Assembly (NCBI RefSeq): GCF_000801105.2
Contig: NC_079514.1
Location: 5,890,001 to 5,954,000 of the forward strand
Length of the DNA: 64,000 bases
Direction: 5' to 3'
From: Raphanus sativus
Taxonomy: Eukaryota; Streptophyta; Magnoliopsida; Brassicales; Brassicaceae
A program made the position numbers and the translations under genes. The notes beneath the pieces are model-generated. The model was not told the DNA's origin. It did not search any database and worked only from the letters and a program-made list of their open reading frames with translations. This document shows, piece after piece, positions 1 through 11,661 of the stretch. Numbering within the stretch: position 1 is the first letter of the stretch; the number at the start of each line of letters is the position of its first letter.

Positions 1-838
1 TAATCATGGGATTAAGTAAATCGGTGTTGATATCTCAAAATCGTAATTTTCGATCAGATAAATAGCTAGTAAGAAAAAACAAAAATGAAAGGAAAATATC
101 ATCTAGAAATCAAAGATAGAATTTGTTATGTCATTTGCAGTTTGGGAGTTTTACTATAGTATACAAGAGCTATTTATTGTTTTGCCCTTTTTCTTTTACT
201 ATTAGTGTAACAAATTTTGCAAATATATTTAAACTTTTCTTTGGACCAAATTATATTAAACGTAATGCATATAGTTTGATTTAGATTTAGCATTGGAAAC
301 AATTAATTTAAAATTAATCAAAATCTTATTACAATGTATATGTTATATTTTGTGTTTGAAACACGTCTGATAAATTTTAGCTGAATAATCTCAGATAAAA
401 AAAATTATACTGAAAAAATAGTAAGCGTGATTAAGCAAAAAAAAAACTAATTGGCCATAAAATTAAAGAAATTAGGACTAATAACTTAAATTCCCATTAT
501 ACGATAAATCTGCAAAATTTTAGTCTAGATATATTATGTCAATAGTAATGGTGAAAGATTTATACTATAAATGGTATGAAACACACAAAAATGAAGAAAA
601 AGAATTGTACACAAAGCAAAAATAAAATTTAATATGTCTTTGGATTATAAAGAGTTTATTTTGTTTGTTTTTAATACATAGAGCTTATTTTGTTTGTTCT
701 GTCCTTCTAACTTGGAATAGATAGAGAGCATCGATTTGGACTCGGATTACATATTGATTAATGATTGTTATGTCATTGGATTGCATTAAGTTTACATAGA
801 CTTGAACTCATGATTACAGAGTTATTATGCTCTTCTAA
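1..838. other. AT-rich intergenic DNA
   Basis: I see no open reading frame, RNA gene or element terminus here. The sequence is strongly AT-rich with short homopolymer runs, typical of plant intergenic DNA. It ends at the TAA target site of the MITE that starts at 839. Confidence 0.6.
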
Positions 839-1100
839 GACCATCTCCAATGTATTCCCTTATTTTTACTTCTAAAATAGAAGAATTTTCTATAATAGAG
901 ATGTGTTTTGTTCCAATGTATTTATCTAAAATAAAAATATTCAAATATAAAGCAAAATATAGAGAATTGCTATTTCTTCCTCTATAAATAGAGGAGAAAA
1001 TATCAATTTCTATTTTAAAGGTAGATTAGAGGTATGTGGAAGTGATTTTGCTTCTAAATACTATTATAGAGATAAAAATAAAGGAAGGTTAGAGATGCTC
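839..1100. mobile_element. PIF/Harbinger-type MITE with TAA target duplication
   Basis: The left end GACCATCTCCAATG and the inverted right end (read inward GAGCATCTCTAACC) form imperfect terminal inverted repeats. TAA flanks the element on both sides (836-838 and 1101-1103), as expected for a 3-bp TWA target duplication. The 262-bp element is AT-rich and has no ORF, so it is a non-autonomous MITE. Ends reading GAGCATCTCCAA are common in Brassicaceae MITEs. Family assignment rests on TIR form and TSD length only. Confidence 0.65.
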
Positions 1101-2360
1101 TAACTACTTGACCAAGTTAATATATTGGCTTAATCAAACAAAACTAATATATATTATAGTAAAAGTATTTAAAACCATTCTTTGACTAAAAAGTAAAAAC
1201 TACAAATTAATCATGGGTGGAGCATGTCCATAAATCAGCCAGTTTGGCATACCAATAACATGAATATTTAATAGAAGATGTTACTTTGATAATACTCTCA
1301 TGTAATAACTGTTTAAAAACTAACTTATTTTTGTGGTCATGTCACAATTGTTTAGATTTGATCTCAAATAAACACAAAACCAGATCAATTTTCAGGGGAA
1401 TATTTGAAAAGATGTTCAAGATCACTTTGTAACCAGACGTTTTACTGTTGTAATATGTGAGGACAGTTAAAAAGTTCATTCAAAAGGTTAGATTTATTCA
1501 CATATCTAGATATTTATAGAGATAATTTTTTTTGGGTTTGGTTATGTTCTTTGCAGATCGATTTAAATATAATTTTATAATAATTATAAAAAACTCAAAA
1601 ATCTAAAAATATACAGTATACAAAATAAACATTTGAAAAAATAAAAAATAACAAAATATACATTAAACTTATTGTTTGAGTTTATCATCCATATTTCAAG
1701 TACTAGTATTCGTTAATATCTTTGAATATTTTGGATATTTATTCGGAATTGAATTTGGTATGCCTTTTTATTTTTAACTTTTTAGGTATCAGTTTAGAAT
1801 ACGAAACTCAAAATACCGTAGATCAAAACTCATTCCAATTATTTATGTGAAAATTGGTTCGATTCATTTTAGGTCATTTGGTTGAGCTTTTGATTCTACT
1901 TTTTTCTATATTGGGATCAAAACTATGTCAGTACTATTTTCAGCTATTGCCGTCTGCCAACATGTTGCTTCTCAACATTTGCACATTACGAGTGGAGTGA
2001 GAATCAGAAGACCATCACCACATTACTATAAATTTCCTTAACTTGCCTACTACAAGACGAGAAAGTGATCACTATTAAAAACACATGTCGGTAAGTATCT
2101 GATCATTTCTTTTCCGTTCTGCTGATTCTAAAATAGTACCTGTCTACCAGAGATACGTTTCTCCTCATGTCCTTGATCTTTGATACATCCAAAAATGCGG
2201 CCGAAAACTATACAAAACAAATGATAAGCGGCCTTTAAAGACTAGGCCGAATAGGCCCAATTGCAACATAATATAAGAGAAACCCTAGTTCTTCTTGTTT
2301 TCTAACTTAAATAAACCCTAATCTTTGAAATGAGATTTACGGTGTTTCTCACAACTTGCC
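1101..2360. other. AT-rich intergenic DNA and promoter region of F-box copy 1
   Basis: No coding signal is visible. The last 160 bases are probably the promoter and 5' leader of the gene at 2361. They hold a TATA-like AATATAAGAGA near 2270 and two telo-box-like AAACCCTA motifs near 2281 and 2314. A similar but degraded leader lies upstream of F-box copy 2 from about 11465, so this promoter was duplicated together with the gene. Confidence 0.5.
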
Positions 2361-3530
2361 ATGGAGAAAAATCTAAACCGTAATTCTGATAAAGGTCTTA
2401 TAGGAGATACATGCAAATCCTGGTCCGATCTTCCGCTTGATCTCTTGAATCTGGTTTTCGAACGCCTCAGCTTTGCTGATTTCCAACGAGCTAAATCTGT
2501 ATGCTCGTCATGGCTCTCCTTTTCAAGACAATGTGTGCCTAAAAATCACGTCCCGTGGGTGCTTCTCTTCCCCCAAAACAACCAAACCAATTCTTGCATG
2601 TTGTTCAACCCCGAGGAAAAAGACAAACTCTACAAAACGCAGTTAGATCTTGGTTTGGAGTTTGCAAATAGCTCGTGTATGAAAACCTATGGAAGTTGGC
2701 TCTTGATGCAAAATCTCCAGCAAAATCTCTACATTGTGAATCTCTTTACCCACGAGATGATTAACCTACCTCCTGTGGAATCACAGCTTGGAATGACAAA
2801 GGTAGAGCGTCTCTTAGACGGTGAATTTCGCATTACAAGTAACAACAGATTGTACAATCTAATGAGCGTACGATGTCCTGTGTTTTGGATTGACGAGAAA
2901 ACAAAAGATCATGTAGTTTCATGGGTACTTAGTAACTTTTGTGTGGTCTATTCTAAGACAGGAGATAACTCGTGGAATCAAATTCCCCTAACTTTAAGTT
3001 GTCTTGACATGGTTTACAAGGATCACAAGCTTTACTTGTTAAGTTACTCTGAAAAACTCAATATCTTCGACTTTTCTGGAGAAATTCCCCAACAAATTGT
3101 TGTTAAGGATACTGTACCTCCTCGAGTATTTTATCGACCATCTAATCATTTGGGATTTAAATGGATGAGCATTGTCGCTACAAGCATTGTAGTCACAGTA
3201 AAAGGAGATGTCCTCAAGGTTGAAAAAAAGTGGACACCAAGGTTGAGAAGCTGGTCCTTCTGTATCTTCAAGGTTTATTCATCAGGCTTTAAAGAACATG
3301 AACACGTTTATTCCTTGGGCGACGAGGCAATGCTTTTGGATCTAGGTATCACTGTGCTCGCCAATGACAATGATGGAATCAGTAGAAATTCCATCTATTT
3401 CAGTGATTGCAATAACCAAAATAATGTCTATCTCTTCAATCTCAAGACGTGCAAGGTGGAGAAACTACACAAATTCGATTGCTCGTCTGTTCAACTCTCT
3501 AGTAAGCGATGGTTCTTAATTACCAAGTAA
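2361..3530 (+). CDS. F-box/DUF295 protein, copy 1
   Basis: This is a single-exon protein of 389 residues. Residues about 21-52 form an F-box ([20 protein letters not shown], then AKSVCSSW). Such domains bind SKP1/ASK in SCF ubiquitin ligases. The rest is the DUF295 (KIB-type beta-propeller) region typical of the large F-box/DUF295 families of Brassicaceae, with family motifs such as [11 protein letters not shown] and a C-terminal GITVLA-D-DGI-NSIYF block near residues 330-350. The substrate is unknown. Compared with copy 2 it has about 22 extra residues after the MTK motif, and a small insertion near the end changes its last residues to WFLITK. The start fits the family and has a leader with telo-box motifs. 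A Helitron lies 60 bp after the stop. It probably corresponds to the At4g22030-At4g22180 F-box cluster. Confidence 0.9.
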   Translation: MEKNLNRNSDKGLIGDTCKSWSDLPLDLLNLVFERLSFADFQRAKSVCSSWLSFSRQCVPKNHVPWVLLFPQNNQTNSCMLFNPEEKDKLYKTQLDLGLEFANSSCMKTYGSWLLMQNLQQNLYIVNLFTHEMINLPPVESQLGMTKVERLLDGEFRITSNNRLYNLMSVRCPVFWIDEKTKDHVVSWVLSNFCVVYSKTGDNSWNQIPLTLSCLDMVYKDHKLYLLSYSEKLNIFDFSGEIPQQIVVKDTVPPRVFYRPSNHLGFKWMSIVATSIVVTVKGDVLKVEKKWTPRLRSWSFCIFKVYSSGFKEHEHVYSLGDEAMLLDLGITVLANDNDGISRNSIYFSDCNNQNNVYLFNLKTCKVEKLHKFDCSSVQLSSKRWFLITK

Positions 3531-3590
3531 TTCGCAAACACATGATTGATGTCAACTATGTTCCTCCCTTTGTTTTACTCTTATTAATGA

Positions 3591-4965
3591 CTAGTGTTCG
3601 GTCCCGTACTACGTACGGGAAAAAAAAATCTTAAATTTTTGTATGTTTAACATATATTTTGAACCTATATTAACAATACACTTTGGATTAAAAATATACT
3701 AACACCACATATGTCGTCTCTACTATTTTTGGGTGTCAAGTGATACCGAAAATGTTAATTTGTATTTGCATAATATAACCATCAAAATTTACTGCAGTAA
3801 TAAACTAAAATTCTTATATTGACAATATTACTTCTATCTCATTCCAATAGAGAAACACCAATATGTCATCTTCACATTTTTTTATGGCAACATGAGCTGT
3901 TTTTCTTTTGCCTTATATAGATCTATGATAAATAAAGAAAAACTCAATAAAAATGAAACAACGGAAAGAAAAGTGGTAAAATAATTATTTAATAGTATTT
4001 TCGTGCAGGGTCTGATTTCTTAATATATATTTGTGCAACCTTGTGCCTGAAAATTAGGAATATGAAAAAGTAGGAATCTGAAAAATAGAGATTTACCTAC
4101 ACTTATAGGAAACTACAAATGGCAGAGTTCATTTTAGTTACAGAAAGTTTATTTATAATTTTATAATTTTTTGATTGGCTTAAGTTTTATGAAGTCAATA
4201 ACTAATTATCTTTAATTATGTTTTGAAAAGCATAAATTATGTGTCATAAATTGTTACTTGTGTTAACTAAATTCCTAGGTATCTATTTTTTTTTACAACT
4301 CCACAATTTTATTATTTCTTAAGGAATTCATCAACACTGCTAGACTACACAAACAACAAAAGAAAAATGCATAACATATTTTTTATATAAGTAGGATAAC
4401 AGGAAACGCACATGCACTTTTTCACACAATTCAAATACAGATATATGTAATGTAATTTGCTGAAAAAAAAATTAGATAAAGTATACCTTAGTCACTGATG
4501 CGTTTTTTATTTTTCATTCTGTTACAAAAGCCGTAAGCTCTGATTCAAGTGCCATCTTCAATCCTAGATATACAGAACAAAATCAGAGATTATTTGTTAT
4601 AGAATAAGAGAACACTAAATCTAAATAAAGAGTAGTTTAAATTTGCATAAGTTTTTGATGCGACTGTTGAATATCTAAGAAAACAAAAAAACAAAGAAGA
4701 TTTGACAATGAAGAAGATAGAGAAGGAAAAAAAAGAGAAATCAATTAGTCGATAAAACTTTATATAGGAAAAAAAATAACAGTTTGAAGTTTGTGAACGT
4801 GGGATTGATTTTTTTGAGAAAATCCAGGAATTTAGTTAGTTGGAGGTTTAGAAAAAATAGAAATCGCTTGATATGTTTTTAATTATTTTTAATTTATATT
4901 TTATAAAATATGACATGTGGCAGAATTTGATTTGCAAAGCGACTTGCACTTTATTATATAAAAGA
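3591..4965 (-). mobile_element. Non-autonomous Helitron (X)
   Basis: Read on the minus strand, the element begins TCTTTTATATAATAAAGTGC (5' end at 4965) and ends with a perfect GC-rich hairpin, CCCGTAC-loop-GTACGGG (3603-3619), followed by CTAG (3591-3594). An A lies outside the CTAG end and a T outside the TC end on the plus strand, matching the A/T insertion site of Helitrons. It is 1,375 bp, AT-rich, and encodes no Rep-helicase, so it is non-autonomous. It lies in the 3' flank of F-box copy 1. The CTAG end at 3591 may instead belong to a larger composite reaching 10192. Confidence 0.75.
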
Positions 4966-6197
4966 TTAGAAAAATATAGTAAAAGAAATATTGCACAATT
5001 TAGATTTTATACTTCGTTGATCAAAATATGAGATAGTATACTACTGATTCAATTTATGAACATATTACTAATAACTATTTTATACTATTTTACTTTCTTT
5101 TTAACTAAATTCAAAATTTCCTCAAGCATATACGATATACGAAGCCTATAATATTTTTATAATAAATCCACACAGTAATGAAGCAAGGATCTCTCCAGAG
5201 ATTGACACATCAGACTTTTAAGAGCATAAGAGAATGACATGTCATTAGATGAAAAAGTTGAAAATCCAATGAAAACATTTTGTTTGTCCAGATCATTTGT
5301 CTTGTCGTTGTTCTTTTGGATGATCAGACTTCATTGTCGGACAGACTTCTTCTCATACCGTAACCACCGTGTTTTTCACCGAAACTATCGCGTTTCTCAT
5401 CTCGAAACTATCGCGTTTATCGCCGTCAAAGGAAACTGAAACGAACCCACAGTGGAATTGCGAGATAGATACCACTGTTTTTCCATGAACGCAGATCGAG
5501 TGGAGCGGAGAGTCGAACTGCGAGATGGATTTTCAATTCAGAATTCCAAGTTTATATACGAGATTAATCCACATGAGACAGTCAAGATGGAGAAGGAGCT
5601 GCTCCTGGCTACCTATAACACTTGTAGATAAGAAACTGATGTTAGACTCAAGTGGCTTAGATTGTTCCATCACAGTAATCATACGTGCTTGTTTTATTTT
5701 CATATCCTCTAGATTACGATTATAAGGTTCATTCTTCACTCTCTGTTCTTTTTCTGTAGATAGTTTACCACGAAGTACAGTTACGTAATAGTTTGACCAC
5801 AAGTGAAGAGACTCTGTGCTTAGCGAGTGTGATTTGTAAGTATGGTGAAGATGGATGCTCTGCTGTGACAACAAGACAGAACTGCCAGTTCCTTGGTGTT
5901 GTCTTGTGTGATGTGCCTGAGATGTTGAAAGGTCTTGGTTCTGTTGGATTAATGTGGATAGAAGAGCTTTCACAAATCTTATCTCGCAGTTTTACCTCTG
6001 CCAATTTCACTTACTAATGTTAAGTCAGCCAAAGACACTGTAAGTCTAAACTCTTATCTTGCTACATCTATTTGGTTCTAATGATTTGATTAAAATCTCA
6101 CATTAAAGTATGTGTGTTGCAGTCTTGCAGAGATTTAAGCTCATACTGCTGGATGAAAAAATAACATCCTGGTGGTTCACACTTCGCATGTATTTCA
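4966..6197 (+). other. Helitron-internal DNA with unidentified exon-like pieces
   Basis: This stretch lies inside the inserted block between F-box copies 1 and 2. Plus-strand windows at about 5540-5640 and 5790-6017 read like exon pieces (for example EINPHETVKMEKELLLATY and GDPEM-free text CDVPEMLKGLGSVGLMWIEEL near 5900-5970). They are not recognisable as part of the EFR3-like gene that follows. They may be captured pieces of a second gene. No start codon, promoter or complete frame is evident. The 5' end of the plus-strand Helitron that ends at 9167 probably lies in this region, but I could not place it. Confidence 0.35.
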
Positions 6198-7893
6198 CAT
6201 CTTCTTTGATCAAGCACTTGGATCATAAGAACGTGATGAAGCAACAAGGGGTTCAAGTTAACATGGTTAATGTAGCTACATGCCTTGCGCTGCATGCTAA
6301 GCAGCAAGCTTCAGGAGCGATGACTGCTGTAATTGCCGACTTGATTAAGCACTTGCGGAAATGCCTGCAGAATGCGGCTGAGTCAGATCTGTCTGCTGAT
6401 GTATCTAAGCAGAACTCTGACTTGCAGCAAGCTTTAGATAAGTGCATCTCTGAGCTCTCAAATAAGGTTAGTTTTGCTGTTTTCTGTGGTTTTGATCCTA
6501 CCCTCTTCAAAGTTGTGGACAATCACATAACGATGTTCTAACTATTTTTTTTTTGGTTTTGCTTTAAGGTTGGGGATGTAGGGCCCATTCTTGATATGGT
6601 AGCGGTGGTTCTTGAGATGATATCAACTAATGTACTCGTTGCTAGGACCACAGCATCAGCCATTCTCTTTGCTGCACATATAGTATCCGTGGTCCCAAAT
6701 GTTTCTTACCACAAGAAAGTGAGATTTTTCTTACTACTTGCAACTTTTGTTTTTTTATTTGACTATCTTCTGTTCTAACGGATTTATTTACTGTGGTCTG
6801 ATATCAGGTATTTCCTGATGCCTTGTTTCACCAACTTCTTCTTGCAATGTCCCACACAGATTATGAAACTAGAGTTGATGCACACAATATATTCTCCGTC
6901 CTGCTTCTTCGAACTCTTCTTTTGCCTTGGTCAGACCAATATAAGGAAACCTCAAATGCTGTGAGGAGCCAGAGTATCAGTTTACAGGAGGAAGAGAGAG
7001 ATAAAGTTGAGGAAATCTTAGACAATGATCTGCGTAAAGATGTAAACCACATTTCTCATCCAAGTGGTCTTAGTTGTCAGTCCTTGGATAGCCTAAAGGA
7101 TGGTGCTATAAAGGTATGAGTTTCCCCTAAACCTGATGTTAATTGATAGTGAGCTGATTAGAGTGTGATTTTCATGCTTTGGCAGTCGTTATGTTCACTT
7201 CGACTGAGTAGTCACCAAGTAAATATGCTACTTACATCACTATGGATCCAAGCAACTTCTACGGAGAACACCCCTGCAAATTTTGAGGCAATGACTATCA
7301 CTTTTAATACAACTCTTTTGTTTTCGCTAGCAAAGGTTAGTCCGCTTTTATCTTATGCTAAGTTAAAAAAAAAAAGAACTTTGGTTACTTGATGGATTCT
7401 CTCTTATATAGTTGAGAGAATTTTGTAATTATTTTCTCTGATTTGGTGAATGGCTAATGGCAGAAATCAAATCACATGGCTCTGGTGCAGTGTTTTCAGC
7501 TTGCGTTCTCTCTTCGGAATCTCTCATTGAATCAAGATGGTAAAAGTTAAAAGACTACTTTGTGTTTGGCTTTAGATATAATGCAACTCTGACAGTATAT
7601 ATTTTTTTGGTATATGATTCTTAAAGGAGGTTGGCAGCTCTCTCGTAGAAGATCAATCTTCACGTTTGCATCGTATTTACTCATTTTCAGTGCCAAGATT
7701 TCTAATATACCGGAGCTAATTCCAGTTGTCAAAGAGTCTTTAACTATCCAAATGGTTTAGCTTTTTGCTAAAATATTACATCTGTTGGATGGTCAGCTGT
7801 CATCTAATCTGTATGTACTGAATAGGTTGATCCTTATCTTGTACTGGAAGGAGATATCAGACTGCGTGCTGGTTGTTCTGGACAAGAAAAATA
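6198..7893 (+). pseudogene. Captured fragment of an EFR3/SRL2-like ARM-repeat gene (seven exons)
   Basis: Seven exon-like blocks with GT-AG borders can be read: about 6198-6467, 6569-6717, 6808-7113, 7186-7335, 7464-7539, 7627-7752 and 7826-7893. They encode stretches such as SLIKHLDHKNVMKQQG, QASGAMTAVIADLIKHLRK, VFPDALFHQLLLAMSHTD, SIFTFASY and VDPYLVLEGDIRLRA. These closely match the middle of the plant EFR3-like / SEMI-ROLLED LEAF2 family (At1g05960, At2g41830). Members are ARM-repeat proteins related to yeast Efr3, which anchors PI4-kinase at the plasma membrane. I see no stop or frameshift within the blocks, but both ends of the gene are missing, and the last block runs into a stop at about 7891. 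Introns are kept, so it was copied as DNA. It lies in Helitron DNA and has the same orientation as the Helitron end at 9141-9167. Confidence 0.8.
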
Positions 7894-9140
7894 ATTAAAA
7901 TATTTATTAAGATTAATTATTGAAAATAAAATATAACTAAACATAAAATTACGGGAACCATGACAAATAAGAAAAAAAACTAAAATTATGGAGAGTATGA
8001 AAAGTAATCGGTTTGATATTACTAAACCAAAGATAATATAGACATATATATATATATATTTTTTTTTTAATTATACTTAAGTAAATATAATATAAATATG
8101 ACATTGTGGTTAGAATTTTTTTGTTATTCTCAAGATAATGACAAATTATAAGCAAAATCACTAAAATAAATATATTAAGATTAATAATTAAAAATAAATA
8201 TGACTAAACCTAAAATTACAGGAAACATGACAAATATAATATAAAAATTATATAATTTTTTAATTTTACTTAAATATATATAATATAAATTTAAATATGA
8301 CATTATGATTAGAATTTTTAAGTTATTCTCAAGATAAAGATAATGATAAATTATAAGTAAATCATTAAAATATTTACTAAAATTAATAATTAAGAATAAA
8401 ATATGAATAAACCTAAAATTATAGAAAACATGACAAATAAATAAAAAACTTAAAAATATGGAGAAGCTGACACATAAGCCAAATCACTTTTTAAATAATA
8501 GTATAGATTTGATTTTGGATAACAAAAGAAAATTTAATTTGGAAACAGATTATAGTATTATTAGATTTCATCATTGTGGATTGGAAATATGTTTGATAAA
8601 CTCTTCATTTTTTTCCATGTACATCCGAAATATCAAGCTTGGTGGCAAATAACAATGACACCAGTGAATTATTATATTTCATCATTTCAACAAGTGTTGG
8701 GATAATAACGACGATACTGAAAAAATGTTGGATAGTTTTTTATTCCAAGATTTGTTAACCAAGATCCAATTAGGTTTCACTCAAAATTTTTTAAAAAAAC
8801 CTATTGCAGTCTCACTGAAAAACTGTTTATTTTTTTGTTCTTTGGGATATCATAGGCTGAGATTGAGCAGATTCCTGATATAAGCAAAAAACTTAGGTTT
8901 TATGTTAGATGGTTCCAACAAGTAAGTGGAATCTGTGTCTAAAAGAAAGAAAATATGTGTTATTCTTTAGAATCTGCACATAAAGATGCAGTGCACATCA
9001 ATGAGTTATCTTCTGCAATGGGTAATTACATCACAAAACCTTTGAGGTTGGAGAAGAAAAAAACTAACATAAGAGACTATAGACTAAACATACTAAAATA
9101 CATAATTTGATGCTATGGTCGAATATTGAAGATACAATCC
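7894..9140 (+). repeat. AT-rich Helitron interior with recurring motif
   Basis: No gene is visible. A motif close to AAAATTA-GGAA-CATGACAAATAA recurs near 7945, 8212 and 8416, spaced by AT-rich DNA. The same motif occurs inside the element at 10504-11464, and in inverted orientation in the array at 42056-42494, so it is a dispersed Helitron-associated repeat. A 64-residue ORF at 8458 has no recognisable domain and is probably chance. Confidence 0.5.
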
Positions 9141-9167
9141 CGCAGCGTAGCGCGGGTAATTATCTAG
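9140..9167 (+). mobile_element. Helitron 3' terminus, plus strand (Z)
   Basis: A GC-rich hairpin, CCCGC-loop-GCGGG, lies at 9140-9155 in AT-rich surroundings. It is followed by CTAG at 9164-9167 and then T, the canonical Helitron 3' end. Its orientation is opposite to the elements on either side, so it probably belongs to a plus-strand Helitron holding the EFR3-like exons. Its 5' TC end is not located. Confidence 0.7.
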
Positions 9168-10192
9168 TAACTTTAATAATAGGCATTTGAGTCTTGCACA
9201 GATACCGATATTAACAATTTATCAAGCATAAAATGTTATCAGCATTAGTTATTGTTTAAAGAGAGGAAGAGAAAGTATTGATCAATATATTTTATTATAT
9301 GCTTCTTTGAATGGTTAAAAAGTTATGCATCTAACCTGTTAATCAAACTATGAGCAGTAAGACTCTGTGGAATCTTGAAGTCTCCCTTCTCTTCCGTTCT
9401 TCTTGAACCATCATCCTTGAACATAATTTGTTTTATTCAGACAATTTCCTTGTACTTTTGAAGTCTCTTTCTTCTCATCATCTCACTCTTCCTTACAATC
9501 TGAATCATAGATTCATAGACTAAATTTCAGTCGAGCAGCTTTGGTTCGAGGAAGAAACTTGTCACCTTAAGACTGTATAACAACGACTTCTCTGCAAAAA
9601 TAAACTGAAAGGAATTCAAAATTACGTAACGGATGATAACTATATACTGAGACTCAAAGCGTTATCACTTACTCATATGCTAAACAACTATTATAGGAAC
9701 TCATCTGCACCACTTACCAATGTACACCAACGCATTTCCAAAAGCCATTTATAACTTTGGCTTCTTCTTTTCTAAAATCGTTTCGTACTCGTTTCTGCAA
9801 CTTCAAAAACTTTTTAAAGATAAAAATATCAAAAGCCTTCTTCAAAAAAAAAGAGACACGAAAAATCAAATCATAGGAAAGACACAACACAAGCATAGGT
9901 TCTAGAAGAAATCAAACTATTTGGAATTATTTTGTAAACAAATTTGTAGAGAGTTGAGATCGTGTTGTAGTGGTGGAGTCAGTTAAAAATTTTGCTTTCT
10001 TTTCATTTTACGTGGTTTAATTTTTCAATTGTTTTAATTTTTAATAATTGTCTTGTGGAAAAGTAAAACATTAACTATTCGATAATATAACTGATGGAAT
10101 TGCAGACAATTATTTTATTTTTAAATTGTTTTTTAATTTTTCCACATGGCGGTTTCTGATTTGCCAGGCGACTTGCGCTTTAGTATATAGGA
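9168..10192 (-). mobile_element. Helitron 5' segment, minus strand (Y)
   Basis: On the minus strand the right end reads TCCTATATACTAAAGCGCAA and continues GTCGCCTGGCAAATC. This closely resembles the 5' end of element X at 4965, so X and Y belong to one family. No matching hairpin-CTAG end lies within the segment. Its 3' end may be the one at 3591, with other Helitrons nested inside. No coding potential is recognisable. Confidence 0.6.
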
Positions 10193-10503
10193 ATATGATG
10201 ATTACGTGCTAGTTTTTATGGTGAAGGATGATGTATAACCAAGTTCTTGGTTAAACTACAAATCTAGTTAGCAAATGTGTTCCAAAATAATATGATGGCT
10301 TAATTAAACAAAGTTTGTCTTTGTTGTAGAATTTTACTGGTGCAAAGCTCTTTTTAAAAGTAAATAAATTAAAAATAGTACCATCATGAACTAATAATAT
10401 TTTCATCACTATACTATTATATTAGTTAAGAGCTTTTAGCAAAGACCATTTCCTTCAAAAACTGGTAGTTTAGTAACAGATAGATAATTGTGTATATAGG
10501 AAA
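10193..10503. other. Displaced 3' flank of F-box copy 1
   Basis: This segment resembles the DNA downstream of F-box copies 2 and 3. Shared features include a TTTTACTGGTG-AAAG block, AGCAAAGACCAT, and TGGTAGTTTAGTAAC followed by TTGTGTA. In copy 3 this sequence follows the stop codon directly, whereas here it is about 6.6 kb from copy 1. It is therefore the original flank of copy 1, pushed away by the insertions at 3591-10192. Confidence 0.65.
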
Positions 10504-11464
10504 CTAGATGACTTCCCGCAATTTCGCGGGATAATATCTTTAAAATGTTATTTGTAATAAATAAGTTTTGTACATATTTACAATTTTCAATAGTTTTGAC
10601 AAATTAATTTTGTTGATAAAAATTGATAGAGAATTTTTAATCCGTTAATAATGAAAAAAATTACATTAAGTTTTATTACAACATATCAATCATCTTTCCA
10701 TATGCATCTCATAGTTATGAAGAAAAAAATTAAAAAGAGAAACTACCATACATAAGTTGTATCTAGAATTTATGTCAAATTCAGAATAGAGTAATTTTGG
10801 AAAATTATCTTAAATATGTTGGATGTATATGTAAATACATTTTGGGATTATAACAAATATTAATAACTAAATTAAGGTTGTATTCAATTTTTTCTACAAA
10901 TTCAGATAATTTGAAGAAACCCCAAGATATAGATAATTTTGTTGTTTGTAGATATTGATTAAGATGAAAATCGTATAAAATGCAGTCAAATATAATATTG
11001 GTTCATTTATCAAAACAGAAATTATCTTTTAAAATAAAATAATAAAAATAAAACATTAATAAACATATTTATGAATATATTATTCTAATTAAATACTGTT
11101 CTAAATAGAATATTTAATATAATATAATAAATAAAAGAATTTTGAAGATAACTATAATTATGTTCTAACTCTTACTTCTATTTATTTAATTAGTTATACC
11201 TGGAATTGCAGAGCCACATATTTGGAATTCTATCCTAATTCTTAGTTTTACTTACTTTACAAAATTCAAATGATCATATTAATGTAAATTGTTTATTTAA
11301 CAGTCCAATCATGAAAATATGACAAATAAGTAAAGTTACCTAAAAATTATAGAAATATAACAAATAAAAAAACCACTCATTTTATAAAATACAAATAATT
11401 ATATAAATTTAAATTGATGATTCAATAGTAAAATCATAAAAACATGACAAATAAGCTAATTTGC
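10504..11464 (-). mobile_element. Helitron, minus strand, in promoter of F-box copy 2
   Basis: CTAG (10504-10507) followed by the hairpin CCCGC-AATTTC-GCGGG (10515-10530) is a Helitron 3' end read on the minus strand. The right limit is inferred only from where similarity to the F-box promoter resumes, near 11465. The interior is AT-rich with copies of the ATGACAAATAA motif. No TC 5' end is obvious, so the 5' side may be eroded. Confidence 0.55.
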
Positions 11465-11661
11465 CAAAACCATATAAGACAACTGATAAGTTTTAACGAG
11501 GGGGCCGAATGAGCCCAATTGTAACAGAATATAAAAGAAATCCTTTTTTGTAACTTAAAAAAAAAAACTAATTGTAACAGATTTTCGCCGTGTCTCTTAC
11601 TATTAGCCAGAAGAAGAAGCTAAACCCTAAATCTCATAAATATCTCAGAGGAGACTCTGCC
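11465..11661 (+). promoter_or_regulatory. Degraded promoter/leader of F-box copy 2
   Basis: The segment aligns with the leader of copy 1: GGCCGAAT-AGCCCAATTG, then AACA-AATATAA-AGAAA. The position of the ancestral start codon has lost its ATG (GCCAGAAG here against GCCATGGAG in copy 1). The first remaining in-frame ATG is 11662. Confidence 0.5.

Noticed and set aside
5533..5973. 146-residue minus-strand ORF
   Set aside because: Overlaps plus-strand exon-like sequence; the minus peptide has no domain and is His/Ser/Gln-rich as expected for an antisense frame.
11590..11661. F-box copy 2 starting at 11590
   Set aside because: The frame opens at GTG there, not ATG. The aligned position of the ancestral ATG is destroyed, so the first usable start is 11662.
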